Assembly (NCBI GenBank): GCA_030268105.1
Contig: BSDZ01000004.1
Coordinates: forward strand, 4,575,001 to 4,639,000
DNA: 64,000 bases
DNA from: Volvox africanus
Taxonomy: Eukaryota > Chlorophyta > Chlorophyceae > Chlamydomonadales > Volvocaceae
Direction: 5' to 3'
Under the pieces are notes generated by a model. The model was not told the DNA's origin and did no database searches. It saw only the letters and a list, made by a program, of their open reading frames with translations. The number at the start of each line of letters is the position of its first letter. Position 1 is the first letter of the stretch. Of the stretch, positions 12,701 to 24,700 are shown one piece after another. The position numbers and the translations under genes were made by a program.

Positions 12701-15700
12701 AGGCTCGGGCGGTGGCGACGGTGCCGGGGGTGGGGATGGCGGGGATGGTGGCGGCGACGGCGGGGAAGGCGGGCTGGGTGGCGGAGAGGGCGGCGATGGA
12801 GGGCTCGGTGGCGAGGGCGGAGGAGATGGCGGGCTAGGCGGAGAGGGTGGAGAGGGTGGTGGAGACGGCGGCCTGGGCGGAGACGGTGGGGGCGGCGGCG
12901 GTGAGGGAGGGGGCGACGGTGACGGCGGGGGCGACGGGGGAAGTGGCGGGCTCGGAGGGTCAGGGGGTGGTGGGGGTGGGCTTGGGGGTGAGGGTGGGGG
13001 TGAGGGCGGCTGGGGAGGGGAAGGCGGGGACGGGGGCGAAGGCGGGCTGGGCGGAGGGGAAGGTGGCGATGGCGGGCTCGGTGGGGATGGCGGCGACGGC
13101 GGCGGGGACGGCGGGCTTGGCGGAGACGGTGGCGGCGAGGGTGGCGAGGGCAGAGGCGGCGGCGACGGCGGGGGGGAAGGCGGAAGCGGTGGGCTCGGTG
13201 GCTCCGGCGGAGGCGGCGGCGGGCTGGGAGGCTCGGGCGGTGGCGACGGTGGCGGGGGTGGGGATGGCGGGGATGGTGGCGGCGACGGCGGGGAAGGCGG
13301 GCTGGGTGGCGGAGAGGGCGGCGATGGGGGGCTCGGTGGCGAGGGCGGGGGAGATGGCGGGCTAGGCGGAGAGGGTGGAGAGGGTGGTGGAGACGGCGGC
13401 CTGGGCGGAGACGGTGGGGGCGGCGGCGGTGAGGGAGGGGGCGACGGTGACGGCGGGGGCGACGGGGGAAGTGGCGGGCTCGGAGGGTCAGGGGGTGGTG
13501 GGGGTGGGCTTGGGGGTGAGGGTGGGGGTGAGGGCGGCGGGGGAGGGGAAGGCGGGGATGGGGGCGGGGACGGCGGGCTTGGCGGAGACGGTGGCGGCGA
13601 GGGTGGCGAGGGCGGAGGCGGCGGCGACGGCGGGGGGGAAGGCGGAAGCGGTGGGCTCGGTGGCTCCGGCGGCGGCGGCGGCGGGCTGGGAGGCTCGGGC
13701 GGTGGCGACTGTGGCGAGGGTGGGGATGGCGGGGATGGTGGCGGCGACGGCGGGGAAGGCGGGCTGGGTGGCGGAGAGGGCGGCGATGGGGGGCTCGGTG
13801 GCGAGGGCAAGGGAGATGGCGGGCTAGGCGGAGAGGGTGGAGAGGGTGGTGGAGACGGCGGCCTGGGCGGAGACAGTGGGGGCGGCGGCGGTGAGGGAGG
13901 GGGCGACGGTGACGGCGGGGGCGACGGGGGAAGTGGCGGGCTCGGAGGGTCAGGGGGTGGTGGGGGTGGCCTTGGGGGTGAGGGTGGGGGTGAGGGCGGC
14001 GGGGGAGGGGAAGGCGGGGATGGGGGCGGGGACGGGGGCGAAGGCGGGCTGGGCGGAGGAGAAGGTGGCGATGGCGGGCTCGGTGGGGATGGCGGCGACG
14101 GCGGCGGGGACGGCGGGCTTGGCGGAGACGGTGGCGGCGAGGGTGGCGAGGGCAGAGGCGGCGGCGACGGCGGGGGGGAAGGCGGAAGCGGTGGGCTCGG
14201 TGGCTCCGGCGGAGGCGGCGGCGGGCTGGGAGGCTCGGGCGGTGGCGACGGTGGCGGGGGTGGGGATGGCGGGGATGGTGGCGGCGACGGCGGGGAAGGC
14301 GGGCTGGGTGGCGGAGAGGGCGGCGATGGGGGGCTCGGTGGCGAGGGCGGGGGAGATGGCGGGCTAGGCGGAGAGGGTGGAGAGGGTGGTGGAGACGGCG
14401 GCCTGGGCGGAGACGGTGGGGGCGGCGGCGGTGAGGGAGGGGGCGACGGTGACGGCGGGGGCGACGGGGGAAGTGGCGGGCTCGGAGGGTCAGGGGGTGG
14501 TGGGGGTGGGCTTGGGGGTGAGGGTGGGGGTGAGGGCGGCGGGGGAGGGGAAGGCGGGGATGGGGGCGGGGACGGGGGCGAAGGCGGGCTGGGCGGAGGG
14601 GAAGGTGGCGATGGCGGGCTCGGTGGGGATGGCGGCGACGGCGGCGGGGACGGCGGGCTTGGCGGAGACGGTGGCGGCGAGGGTGGCGAGGGCGGAGGCG
14701 GCGGCGACGGCGGGGGGGAAGGCGGAAGCGGTGGGCTCGGTGGCTCCGGCGGAGGCGGCGGCGGGCTGGGAGGCTCGGGCGGTGGCGACGGTGGCGGGGG
14801 TGGGGATGGCGGGGATGGTGGCGGCGACGGCGGGGAAGGCGGGCTGGGTGGCGGAGAGGGCGGCGATGGGGGGCTCGGTGGCGAGGGCGGGGGAGATGGC
14901 GGGCTAGGTGGAGAGGGTGGAGAGGGTGGTGGAGACGGCGGCCTGGGCGGAGACAGTGGGGGCGGCGGCGGTGAGGGAGGGGGCGACGGTGACGGCGGGG
15001 GCGACGGGGGAAGTGGCGGGCTCGGAGGGTCAGGGGGTGGTGGGGGTGGCCTTGGGGGTGAGGGTGGGGGTGAGGGCGGCGGGGGAGGGGAAGGCGGGGA
15101 TGGGGGCGGGGACGGGGGCGAAGGCGGGCTGGGCGGAGGAGAAGGTGGCGATGGCGGGCTCGGTGGGGATGGCGGCGACGGCGGCGGGGACGGCGGGCTT
15201 GGCGGAGACGGTGGCGGCGAGGGTGGCGAGGGCAGAGGCGGCGGCGACGGCGGGGGGGAAGGCGGAAGCGGTGGGCTCGGTGGCTCCGGCGGAGGCGGCG
15301 GCGGGCTGGGAGGCTCGGGCGGTGGCGACGGTGGCGGGGGTGGGGATGGCGGGGATGGTGGCGGCGACGGCGGGGAAGGCGGGCTGGGTGGCGGAGAGGG
15401 CGGCGATGGGGGGCTCGGTGGCGAGGGCGGGGGAGATGGCGGGCTAGGTGGAGAGGGTGGAGAGGGTGGTGGAGACGGCGGCCTGGGCGGAGACAGTGGG
15501 GGCGGCGGCGGTGAGGGAGGGGGCGACGGTGACGGCGGGGGCGACGGGGGAAGTGGCGGGCTCGGAGGGTCAGGGGGTGGTGGGGGTGGCCTTGGGGGTG
15601 AGGGTGGGGGTGAGGGCGGCGGGGGAGGGGAAGGCGGGGATGGGGGCGGGGACGGGGGCGAAGGCGGGCTGGGCGGAGGGGAAGGTGGCGATGGCGGGCT

Positions 15701-18700
15701 CGGTGGGGATGGCGGCGACGGCGGCGGGGACGGCGGGCTTGGCGGAGACGGTGGCGGCGAGGGTGGCGAGGGCAGAGGCGGCGGCGACGGCGGGGGGGAA
15801 GGCGGAAGCGGTGGGCTCGGTGGCTCCGGCGGAGGCGGCGGCGGGCTGGGAGGCTCGGGCGGTGGCGACGGTGGCGGGGGTGGGGATGGCGGGGATGGTG
15901 GCGGCGACGGCGGGGAAGGCGGGCTGGGTGGCGGAGAGGGCGGCGATGGGGGGCTCGGTGGCGAGGGCGGGGGAGATGGCGGGCTAGGCGGAGAGGGTGG
16001 AGAGGGTGGTGGAGACGGCGGCCTGGGCGGAGACGGTGGGGGCGGCGGCGGTGAGGGAGGGGGCGACGGTGACGGCGGGGGCGACGGGGGAAGTGGCGGG
16101 CTCGGAGGGTCAGGGGGTGGTGGGGGTGGCCTTGGGGGTGAGGGTGGGGGTGAGGGCGGCGGGGGAGGGGAAGGCGGGGATGGGGGCGGGGACGGGGGCG
16201 AAGGCGGGCTGGGCGGAGGGGAAGGTGGCGATGGCGGGCTCGGTGGGGATGGCGGCGACGGCGGCGGGGACGGCGGGCTTGGCGGAGACGGTGGCGGCGA
16301 GGGTGGCGAGGGCGGAGGCGGCGGCGACGGCGGGGGGGAAGGCGGAAGCGGTGGGCTCGGTGGCTCCGGCGGAGGCGGCGGCGGGCTGGGAGGCTCGGGC
16401 GGTGGCGACGGTGGCGGGGGTGGGGATGGCGGGGATGGTGGCGGCGACGGCGGGGAAGGCGGGCTGGGTGGCGGAGAGGGCGGCGATGGGGGGCTCGGTG
16501 GCGAGGGCGGGGGAGATGGCGGGCTAGGTGGAGAGGGTGGAGAGGGTGGTGGAGACGGCGGCCTGGGCGGAGACAGTGGGGGCGGCGGCGGTGAGGGAGG
16601 GGGCGACGGTGACGGCGGGGGCGACGGGGGAAGTGGCGGGCTCGGAGGGTCAGGGGGTGGTGGGGGTGGCCTTGGGGGTGAGGGTGGGGGTGAGGGCGGC
16701 GGGGGAGGGGAAGGCGGGGATGGGGGCGGGGACGGGGGCGAAGGCGGGCTGGGCGGAGGAGAAGGTGGCGATGGCGGGCTCGGTGGGGATGGCGGCGACG
16801 GCGGCGGGGACGGCGGGCTTGGCGGAGACGGTGGCGGCGAGGGTGGCGAGGGCAGAGGCGGCGGCGACGGCGGGGGGGAAGGCGGAAGCGGTGGGCTCGG
16901 TGGCTCCGGCGGAGGCGGCGGCGGGCTGGGAGGCTCGGGCGGTGGCGACGGTGGCGGGGGTGGGGATGGCGGGGATGGTGGCGGCGACGGCGGGGAAGGC
17001 GGGCTGGGTGGCGGAGAGGGCGGCGATGGGGGGCTCGGTGGCGAGGGCGGGGGAGATGGCGGGCTAGGCGGAGAGGGTGGAGAGGGTGGTGGAGACGGCG
17101 GCCTGGGCGGAGACAGTGGGGGCGGCGGCAGTGAGGGAGGGGGCGACGGTGACGGCGGGGGCGACGGGGGAAGTGGCGGGCTCGGAGGGTCAGGGGGTGG
17201 TGGGGGTGGCCTTGGGGGTGAGGGTGGGGGTGAGGGCGGCGGGGGAGGGGAAGGCGGGGATGGGGGCGGGGACGGCGGGCTTGGCGGAGACGGTGGCGGC
17301 GAGGGTGGCGAGGGCGGAGGCGGCGGCGACGGCGGGGGGGAAGGCGGAAGCGGTGGGCTCGGTGGCTCCGGCGGCGGCGGCGGCGGGCTGGGAGGCTCGG
17401 GCGGTGGCGACTGTGGCGAGGGTGGGGATGGCGGGGATGGTGGCGGCGACGGCGGGGAAGGCGGGCTGGGTGGCGGAGAGGGCGGCGATGGGGGGCTCGG
17501 TGGCGAGGGCAAGGGAGATGGCGGGCTAGGCGGAGAGGGTGGAGAGGGTGGTGGAGACGGCGGCCTGGGCGGAGACAGTGGGGGCGGCGGCGGTGAGGGA
17601 GGGGGCGACGGTGACGGCGGGGGCGACGGGGGAAGTGGCGGGCTCGGAGGGTCAGGGGGTGGTGGGGGTGGCCTTGGGGGTGAGGGTGGGGGTGAGGGCG
17701 GCGGGGGAGGGGAAGGCGGGGATGGGGGCGGGGACGGGGGCGAAGGCGGGCTGGGCGGAGGAGAAGGTGGCGATGGCGGGCTCGGTGGGGATGGCGGCGA
17801 CGGCGGCGGGGACGGCGGGCTTGGCGGAGACGGTGGCGGCGAGGGTGGCGAGGGCAGAGGCGGCGGCGACGGCGGGGGGGAAGGCGGAAGCGGTGGGCTC
17901 GGTGGCTCCGGCGGAGGCGGCGGCGGGCTGGGAGGCTCGGGCGGTGGCGACGGTGGCGGGGGTGGGGATGGCGGGGATGGTGGCGGCGACGGCGGGGAAG
18001 GCGGGCTGGGTGGCGGAGAGGGCGGCGATGGGGGGCTCGGTGGCGAGGGCGGGGGAGATGGCGGGCTAGGCGGAGAGGGTGGAGAGGGTGGTGGAGACGG
18101 CGGCCTGGGCGGAGACGGTGGGGGCGGCGGCGGTGAGGGAGGGGGCGACGGTGACGGCGGGGGCGACGGGGGAAGTGGCGGGCTCGGAGGGTCAGGGGGT
18201 GGTGGGGGTGGGCTTGGGGGTGAGGGTGGGGGTGAGGGCGGCGGGGGAGGGGAAGGCGGGGATGGGGGCGGGGACGGGGGCGAAGGCGGGCTGGGCGGAG
18301 GGGAAGGTGGCGATGGCGGGCTCGGTGGGGATGGCGGCGACGGCGGCGGGGACGGCGGGCTTGGCGGAGACGGTGGCGGCGAGGGTGGCGAGGGCGGAGG
18401 CGGCGGCGACGGCGGGGGGGAAGGCGGAAGCGGTGGGCTCGGTGGCTCGGGCGGAGGCGGCGGCGGGCTGGGAGGCTCGGGCGGTGGCGACGGTGGCGGG
18501 GGTGGGGATGGCGGGGATGGTGGCGGCGACGGCGGGGAAGGCGGGCTGGGTGGCGGAGAGGGCGGCGATGGGGGGCTCGGTGGCGAGGGCGGGGGAGATG
18601 GCGGGCTAGGTGGAGAGGGTGGAGAGGGTGGTGGAGACGGCGGCCTGGGCGGAGACAGTGGGGGCGGCGGCGGTGAGGGAGGGGGCGACGGTGACGGCGG

Positions 18701-21700
18701 GGGCGACGGGGGAAGTGGCGGGCTCGGAGGGTCAGGGGGTGGTGGGGGTGGCCTTGGGGGTGAGGGTGGGGGTGAGGGCGGCGGGGGAGGGGAAGGCGGG
18801 GATGGGGGCGGGGACGGGGGCGAAGGCGGGCTGGGCGGAGGAGAAGGTGGCGATGGCGGGCTCGGTGGGGATGGCGGCGACGGCGGCGGGGACGGCGGGC
18901 TTGGCGGAGACGGTGGCGGCGAGGGTGGCGAGGGCAGAGGCGGCGGCGACGGCGGGGGGGAAGGCGGAAGCGGTGGGCTCGGTGGCTCCGGCGGAGGCGG
19001 CGGCGGGCTGGGAGGCTCGGGCGGTGGCGACGGTGGCGGGGGTGGGGATGGCGGGGATGGTGGCGGCGACGGCGGGGAAGGCGGGCTGGGTGGCGGAGAG
19101 GGCGGCGATGGGGGGCTCGGTGGCGAGGGCGGGGGAGATGGCGGGCTAGGTGGAGAGGGTGGAGAGGGTGGTGGAGACGGCGGCCTGGGCGGAGACAGTG
19201 GGGGCGGCGGCGGTGAGGGAGGGGGCGACGGTGACGGCGGGGGCGACGGGGGAAGTGGCGGGCTCGGAGGGTCAGGGGGTGGTGGGGGTGGCCTTGGGGG
19301 TGAGGGTGGGGGTGAGGGCGGCGGGGGAGGGGAAGGCGGGGATGGGGGCGGGGACGGGGGCGAAGGCGGGCTGGGCGGAGGGGAAGGTGGCGATGGCGGG
19401 CTCGGTGGGGATGGCGGCGACGGCGGCGGGGACGGCGGGCTTGGCGGAGACGGTGGCGGCGAGGGTGGCGAGGGCAGAGGCGGCGGCGACGGCGGGGGGG
19501 AAGGCGGAAGCGGTGGGCTCGGTGGCTCCGGCGGAGGCGGCGGCGGGCTGGGAGGCTCGGGCGGTGGCGACGGTGGCGGGGGTGGGGATGGCGGGGATGG
19601 TGGCGGCGACGGCGGGGAAGGCGGGCTGGGTGGCGGAGAGGGCGGCGATGGGGGGCTCGGTGGCGAGGGCGGGGGAGATGGCGGGCTAGGCGGAGAGGGT
19701 GGAGAGGGTGGTGGAGACGGCGGCCTGGGCGGAGACGGTGGGGGCGGCGGCGGTGAGGGAGGGGGCGACGGTGACGGCGGGGGCGACGGGGGAAGTGGCG
19801 GGCTCGGAGGGTCAGGGGGTGGTGGGGGTGGGCTTGGGGGTGAGGGTGGGGGTGAGGGCGGCGGGGGAGGGGAAGGCGGGGATGGGGGCGGGGACGGGGG
19901 CGAAGGCGGGCTGGGCGGAGGGGAAGGTGGCGATGGCGGGCTCGGTGGGGATGGCGGCGACGGCGGCGGGGACGGCGGGCTTGGCGGAGACGGTGGCGGC
20001 GAGGGTGGCGAGGGCGGAGGCGGCGGCGACGGCGGGGGGGAAGGCGGAAGCGGTGGGCTCGGTGGCTCCGGCGGAGGCGGCGGCGGGCTGGGAGGCTCGG
20101 GCGGTGGCGACGGTGGCGGGGGTGGGGATGGCGGGGATGGTGGCGGCGACGGCGGGGAAGGCGGGCTGGGTGGCGGAGAGGGCGGCGATGGGGGGCTCGG
20201 TGGCGAGGGCGGGGGAGATGGCGGGCTAGGTGGAGAGGGTGGAGAGGGTGGTGGAGACGGCGGCCTGGGCGGAGACAGTGGGGGCGGCGGCGGTGAGGGA
20301 GGGGGCGACGGTGACGGCGGGGGCGACGGGGGAAGTGGCGGGCTCGGAGGGTCAGGGGGTGGTGGGGGTGGCCTTGGGGGTGAGGGTGGGGGTGAGGGCG
20401 GCGGGGGAGGGGAAGGCGGGGATGGGGGCGGGGACGGGGGCGAAGGCGGGCTGGGCGGAGGAGAAGGTGGCGATGGCGGGCTCGGTGGGGATGGCGGCGA
20501 CGGCGGCGGGGACGGCGGGCTTGGCGGAGACGGTGGCGGCGAGGGTGGCGAGGGCAGAGGCGGCGGCGACGGCGGGGGGGAAGGCGGAAGCGGTGGGCTC
20601 GGTGGCTCCGGCGGAGGCGGCGGCGGGCTGGGAGGCTCGGGCGGTGGCGACGGTGGCGGGGGTGGGGATGGCGGGGATGGTGGCGGCGACGGCGGGGAAG
20701 GCGGGCTGGGTGGCGGAGAGGGCGGCGATGGGGGGCTCGGTGGCGAGGGCGGGGGAGATGGCGGGCTAGGCGGAGAGGGTGGAGAGGGTGGTGGAGACGG
20801 CGGCCTGGGCGGAGACGGTGGTGGCGGCGGCGGTGAGGGAGGGGGCGACGGTGACGGCGGGGGCGACGGGGGAAGTGGCGGGCTCGGAGGGTCAGGGGGT
20901 GGTGGGGGTGGGCTTGGGGGTGAGGGTGGGGGTGAGGGCGGCGGGGGAGGGGAAGGCGGGGATGGGGGCGGGGACGGGGGCGAAGGCGGGCTGGGCGGAG
21001 GGGAAGGTGGCGATGGCGGGCTCGGTGGGGATGGCGGCGACGGCGGCGGGGACGGCGGGCTTGGCGGAGACGGTGGCGGCGAGGGTGGCGAGGGCGGAGG
21101 CGGCGGCGACGGCGGGGGGGAAGGCGGAAGCGGTGGGCTCGGTGGCTCCGGCGGAGGCGGCGGCGGGCTGGGAGGCTCGGGCGGTAGCGACGGTGGCGGG
21201 GGTGAGGATGGCGGGGATGGTGGCGGCGACGGCGGGGAAGGCGGGCTGGGTGGCGGAGAGGGCGGCGATGGGGGGCTCGGTGGCGAGGGCGGGGGAGATG
21301 GCGGGCTAGGCGGAGAGGGTGGAGAGGGTGGTGGAGACGGCGGCCTGGGCGGAGACGGTGGGGGCGGCGGCAGTGAGGGAGAGGGCGACGGTGACGGCGG
21401 GGGCGACGGGGGAAGTGGCGGGCTCGGAGGGTCAGGGGGTGGTGGGGGTGGGCTTGGGGGTGAGGGTGGGGGTGAGGGCGGCGGGGGAGGGGAAGGCGGG
21501 GATGGGGGCGGGGACGGCGGGCTTGGCGGAGACGGTGGCGGCGAGGGTGGCGAGGGCGGAGGCGGCGGCGACGGCGGGGGGGAAGGCGGAAGCGGTGGGC
21601 TCGGTGGCTCCGGCGGAGGCGGCGGCGGGCTGGGAGGCTCGGGCGGTGGCGACGGTGGCGAGGGTGGGGATGGCGGGGATGGTGGCGGCGACGGCGGGGA

Positions 21701-24700
21701 AGGCGGGCTGGGTGGCGGAGAGGGCGGCGATGGGGGGCTCGGTGGCGAGGGCAAGGGAGATGGCGGGCTAGGCGGAGAGGGTGGAGAGGGTGGTGGAGAC
21801 GGCGGCCTGGGCGGAGGCGGTGGTGGCGGCGGCGGTGAGGGAGGGGGCGACGGTGACGGCGGGGGCGACGGGGGAAGTGGCGGGCTCGGAGGGTCAGGGG
21901 GTGGTGGGGGTGGGCTTGGGGGTGAGGGTGGGGGTGAGGGCGGCCGGGGAGAGGAAGGCGGGGATGGCGGCGGGGACGGGGGCGAAGGCGGGCTGGGCGG
22001 AGGAGAAGGTGGCGATGGCGGGCTCGGTGGGGATGGCGGCGACGGCGGCGGGGACGGCGGGCTTGGCGGAGACGGTGGCGGCGAGGGTGGCGAGGGCAGA
22101 GGCGGCGGCGACGGCGGGGGGGAAGGCGGAAGCGGTGGGCTCGGTGGCTCCGGCGGAGGCGGCGGCGGGCTGGGAGGCTCGGGCGGTGGCGACGGTGGCG
22201 GGGGTGGGGATGGCGGGGATGGTGGCGGCGACGGCGGGGAAGGCGGGCTGGGTGGCGGAGAGGGCGGCGATGGGGGGCTCGGTGGCGAGGGCGGGGGAGA
22301 TGGCGGGCTACGCGGAGAGGGTGGAGAGGGTGGTGGAGACGGCGGCCTGGGCGGAGACGGTGGGGGCGGCGGCAGTGAGGGAGGGGGCGACGGTGACGGC
22401 GGGGGCGACGGGGGAAGTGGCGGGCTCGGAGGGTCAGGGGGTGGTGGGGGTGGGCTTGGGGGTGAGGGTGGGGGTGAGGGCGGCGGGGGAGGGGAAGGCG
22501 GGGATGGGGGCGGGGACGGCGGGCTTGGCGGAGACGGTGGCGGCGAGGGTGGCGAGGGCGGAGGCGGCGGCGACGGCGGGGGGGAAGGCGGAAGCGGTGG
22601 GCTCGGTGGCTCCGGCGGAGGCGGCGGCGGGCTGGGAGGCTCGGGCGGTGGCGACGGTGGCGAGGGTGGGGATGGCGGGGATGGTGGCGGCGACGGCGGG
22701 GAAGGCGGGCTGGGTGGCGGAGAGGGCGGCGATGGGGGGCTCGGTGGCGAGGGCAAGGAAGATGGCGGGCTAGGCGGAGAGGGTGGAGAGGGTGGTGGAG
22801 ACGGCGGCCTGGGCGGAGGCGGTGGTGGCGGCGGCGGTGAGGGAGGGGGCGACGGTGACGGCGGGGGCGACGGGGGAAGTGGCGGGCTCGGAGGGTCAGG
22901 GGGTGGTGGGGGTGGGCTTGGGGGTGAGGGTGGGGGTGAGGGCGGCGGGGGAGGGGAAGGCGGGGATGGCGGCGGGGACGGGGGCGAAGGCGGGCTGGGC
23001 GGAGGGGAAGGTGGCGATGGCGGGCTCGGTGGGGATGGCGGCGACGGCGGCGGGGCCTGGGGGCTTGGCGGAGATGGTGGCGGCGAGGGTGGCGAGGGCG
23101 GAGGCGGCGGCGACGGCGGGGGGGAAGGCGGAAGCGGTGGGCTCGGTGGCTCCGGCGGAGGCGGCGGCGGGCTGGGAGGCTCGGGCGGTGGCGACGGTGG
23201 CGGGGGTGGGGATGGCGGGGATGGTGGCGGCGACGGCGGGGAAGGCGGGCTGGGTGGCGGAGAGGGCGGCGATGGGGGGCTCGGTGGCGAGGGCGGAGGA
23301 GATGGCGGGCTAGGCGGAGAGGGTGGAGAGGGTGGTGGAGACGGCGGCCTGGGCGGAGACGGTGGGGGCGGCGGCGGTGAGGGAGGGGGCGACGGTGACG
23401 GCGGGGGCGACGGGGGAAGTGGCGGGCTCGGAGGGTCAGGGGGTGGTGGGGGTGGGCTTGGGGGTAAGGGTGGGGGTGAGGGCGGCGGGGGAGGGGAAGG
23501 CGGGGATAAGGGCGGGGACGGGGGCGAAGGCGGGCTGGGCGGAGGGGAAGGTGGCGATGGCGGGCTCGGTGGGGATGGCGGCGACGGCGGCGGGGACGGC
23601 GGGCTTGGCGGAGACGGTGGCGGCGAGGGTGGCGAGGGCAGAGGCGGCGGCGACGGCGGGGGGGAAGGTGGAAGCGGTGGGCTCGGTGGCTCCGGCGGAG
23701 GCGGCGGCGGGCTGGGAGGCTCGGGCGGTGGCGACGGTGGCGGGGGTGGGGATGGCGGGGATGGTGGCGGCGACGGCGGGGAAGGCGGGCTGGGTGGCGG
23801 AGAGGGCGGCGATGGGGGGCTCGGTGGCGAGGGCGGGGGAGATGGCGGGCTAGGCGGAGAGGGTGGAGAGGGTGGTGGAGACGGCGGCCTGGGCGGAGAC
23901 GGTGGTGGCGGCGGCGGTGAGGGAGGGGGCGACGGTGACGGCGGGGGCGACGGGGGAAGTGGCGGGCTCGGAGGGTCAGGGGGTGGTGGGGGTGGGCTTG
24001 GGGGTGGGGGTGGGGGTGAGGGCGGCGGGGGAGGGGAAGGCGGGGATGGGGGCGGGGACGGGGGCGAAGGCGGGCTGGGCGGAGGGGAAGGTGGCGATGG
24101 CGGGCTCGGTGGGGATGGCGGCGACGGCGGCGGGGACGGCGGGCTTGGCGGAGACGGTGGTGGCGAGGGTGGCGAGGGCGGAGGCGGCGGCGACGGCGGG
24201 GGGGAAGGCGGAAGCGGTGGGCTCGGTGGCTCCGGCGGAGGCGGCGGCGGGCTGGGAGGCTCGGGCGGTGGCGACGGTGGCGGGGGTGGGGATGGCGGGG
24301 ATGGTGGCGGCGACGGCGGGGAAGGCGGGCTGGGTGGCGGAGAGGGCGGCGATGGGGGGCTCGGTGGCGAGGGCGGGGGAGATGGCGGGCTAGGTGGAGA
24401 GGGTGGAGAGGGTGGTGGAGACGGCGGCCTGGGCGGAGACAGTGGGGGCGGCGGCGGTGAGGGAGGGGGCGACGGTGACGGCGGGGGCGACGGGGGAAGT
24501 GGCGGGCTCGGAGGGTCAGGGGGTGGTGGGGGTGGCCTTGGGGGTGAGGGTGGGGGTGAGGGCGGCGGGGGAGGGGAAGGCGGGGATGGGGGCGGGGACG
24601 GGGGCGAAGGCGGGCTGGGCGGAGGAGAAGGTGGCGATGGCGGGCTCGGTGGGGATGGCGGCGACGGCGGCGGGGACGGCGGGCTTGGCGGAGACGGTGG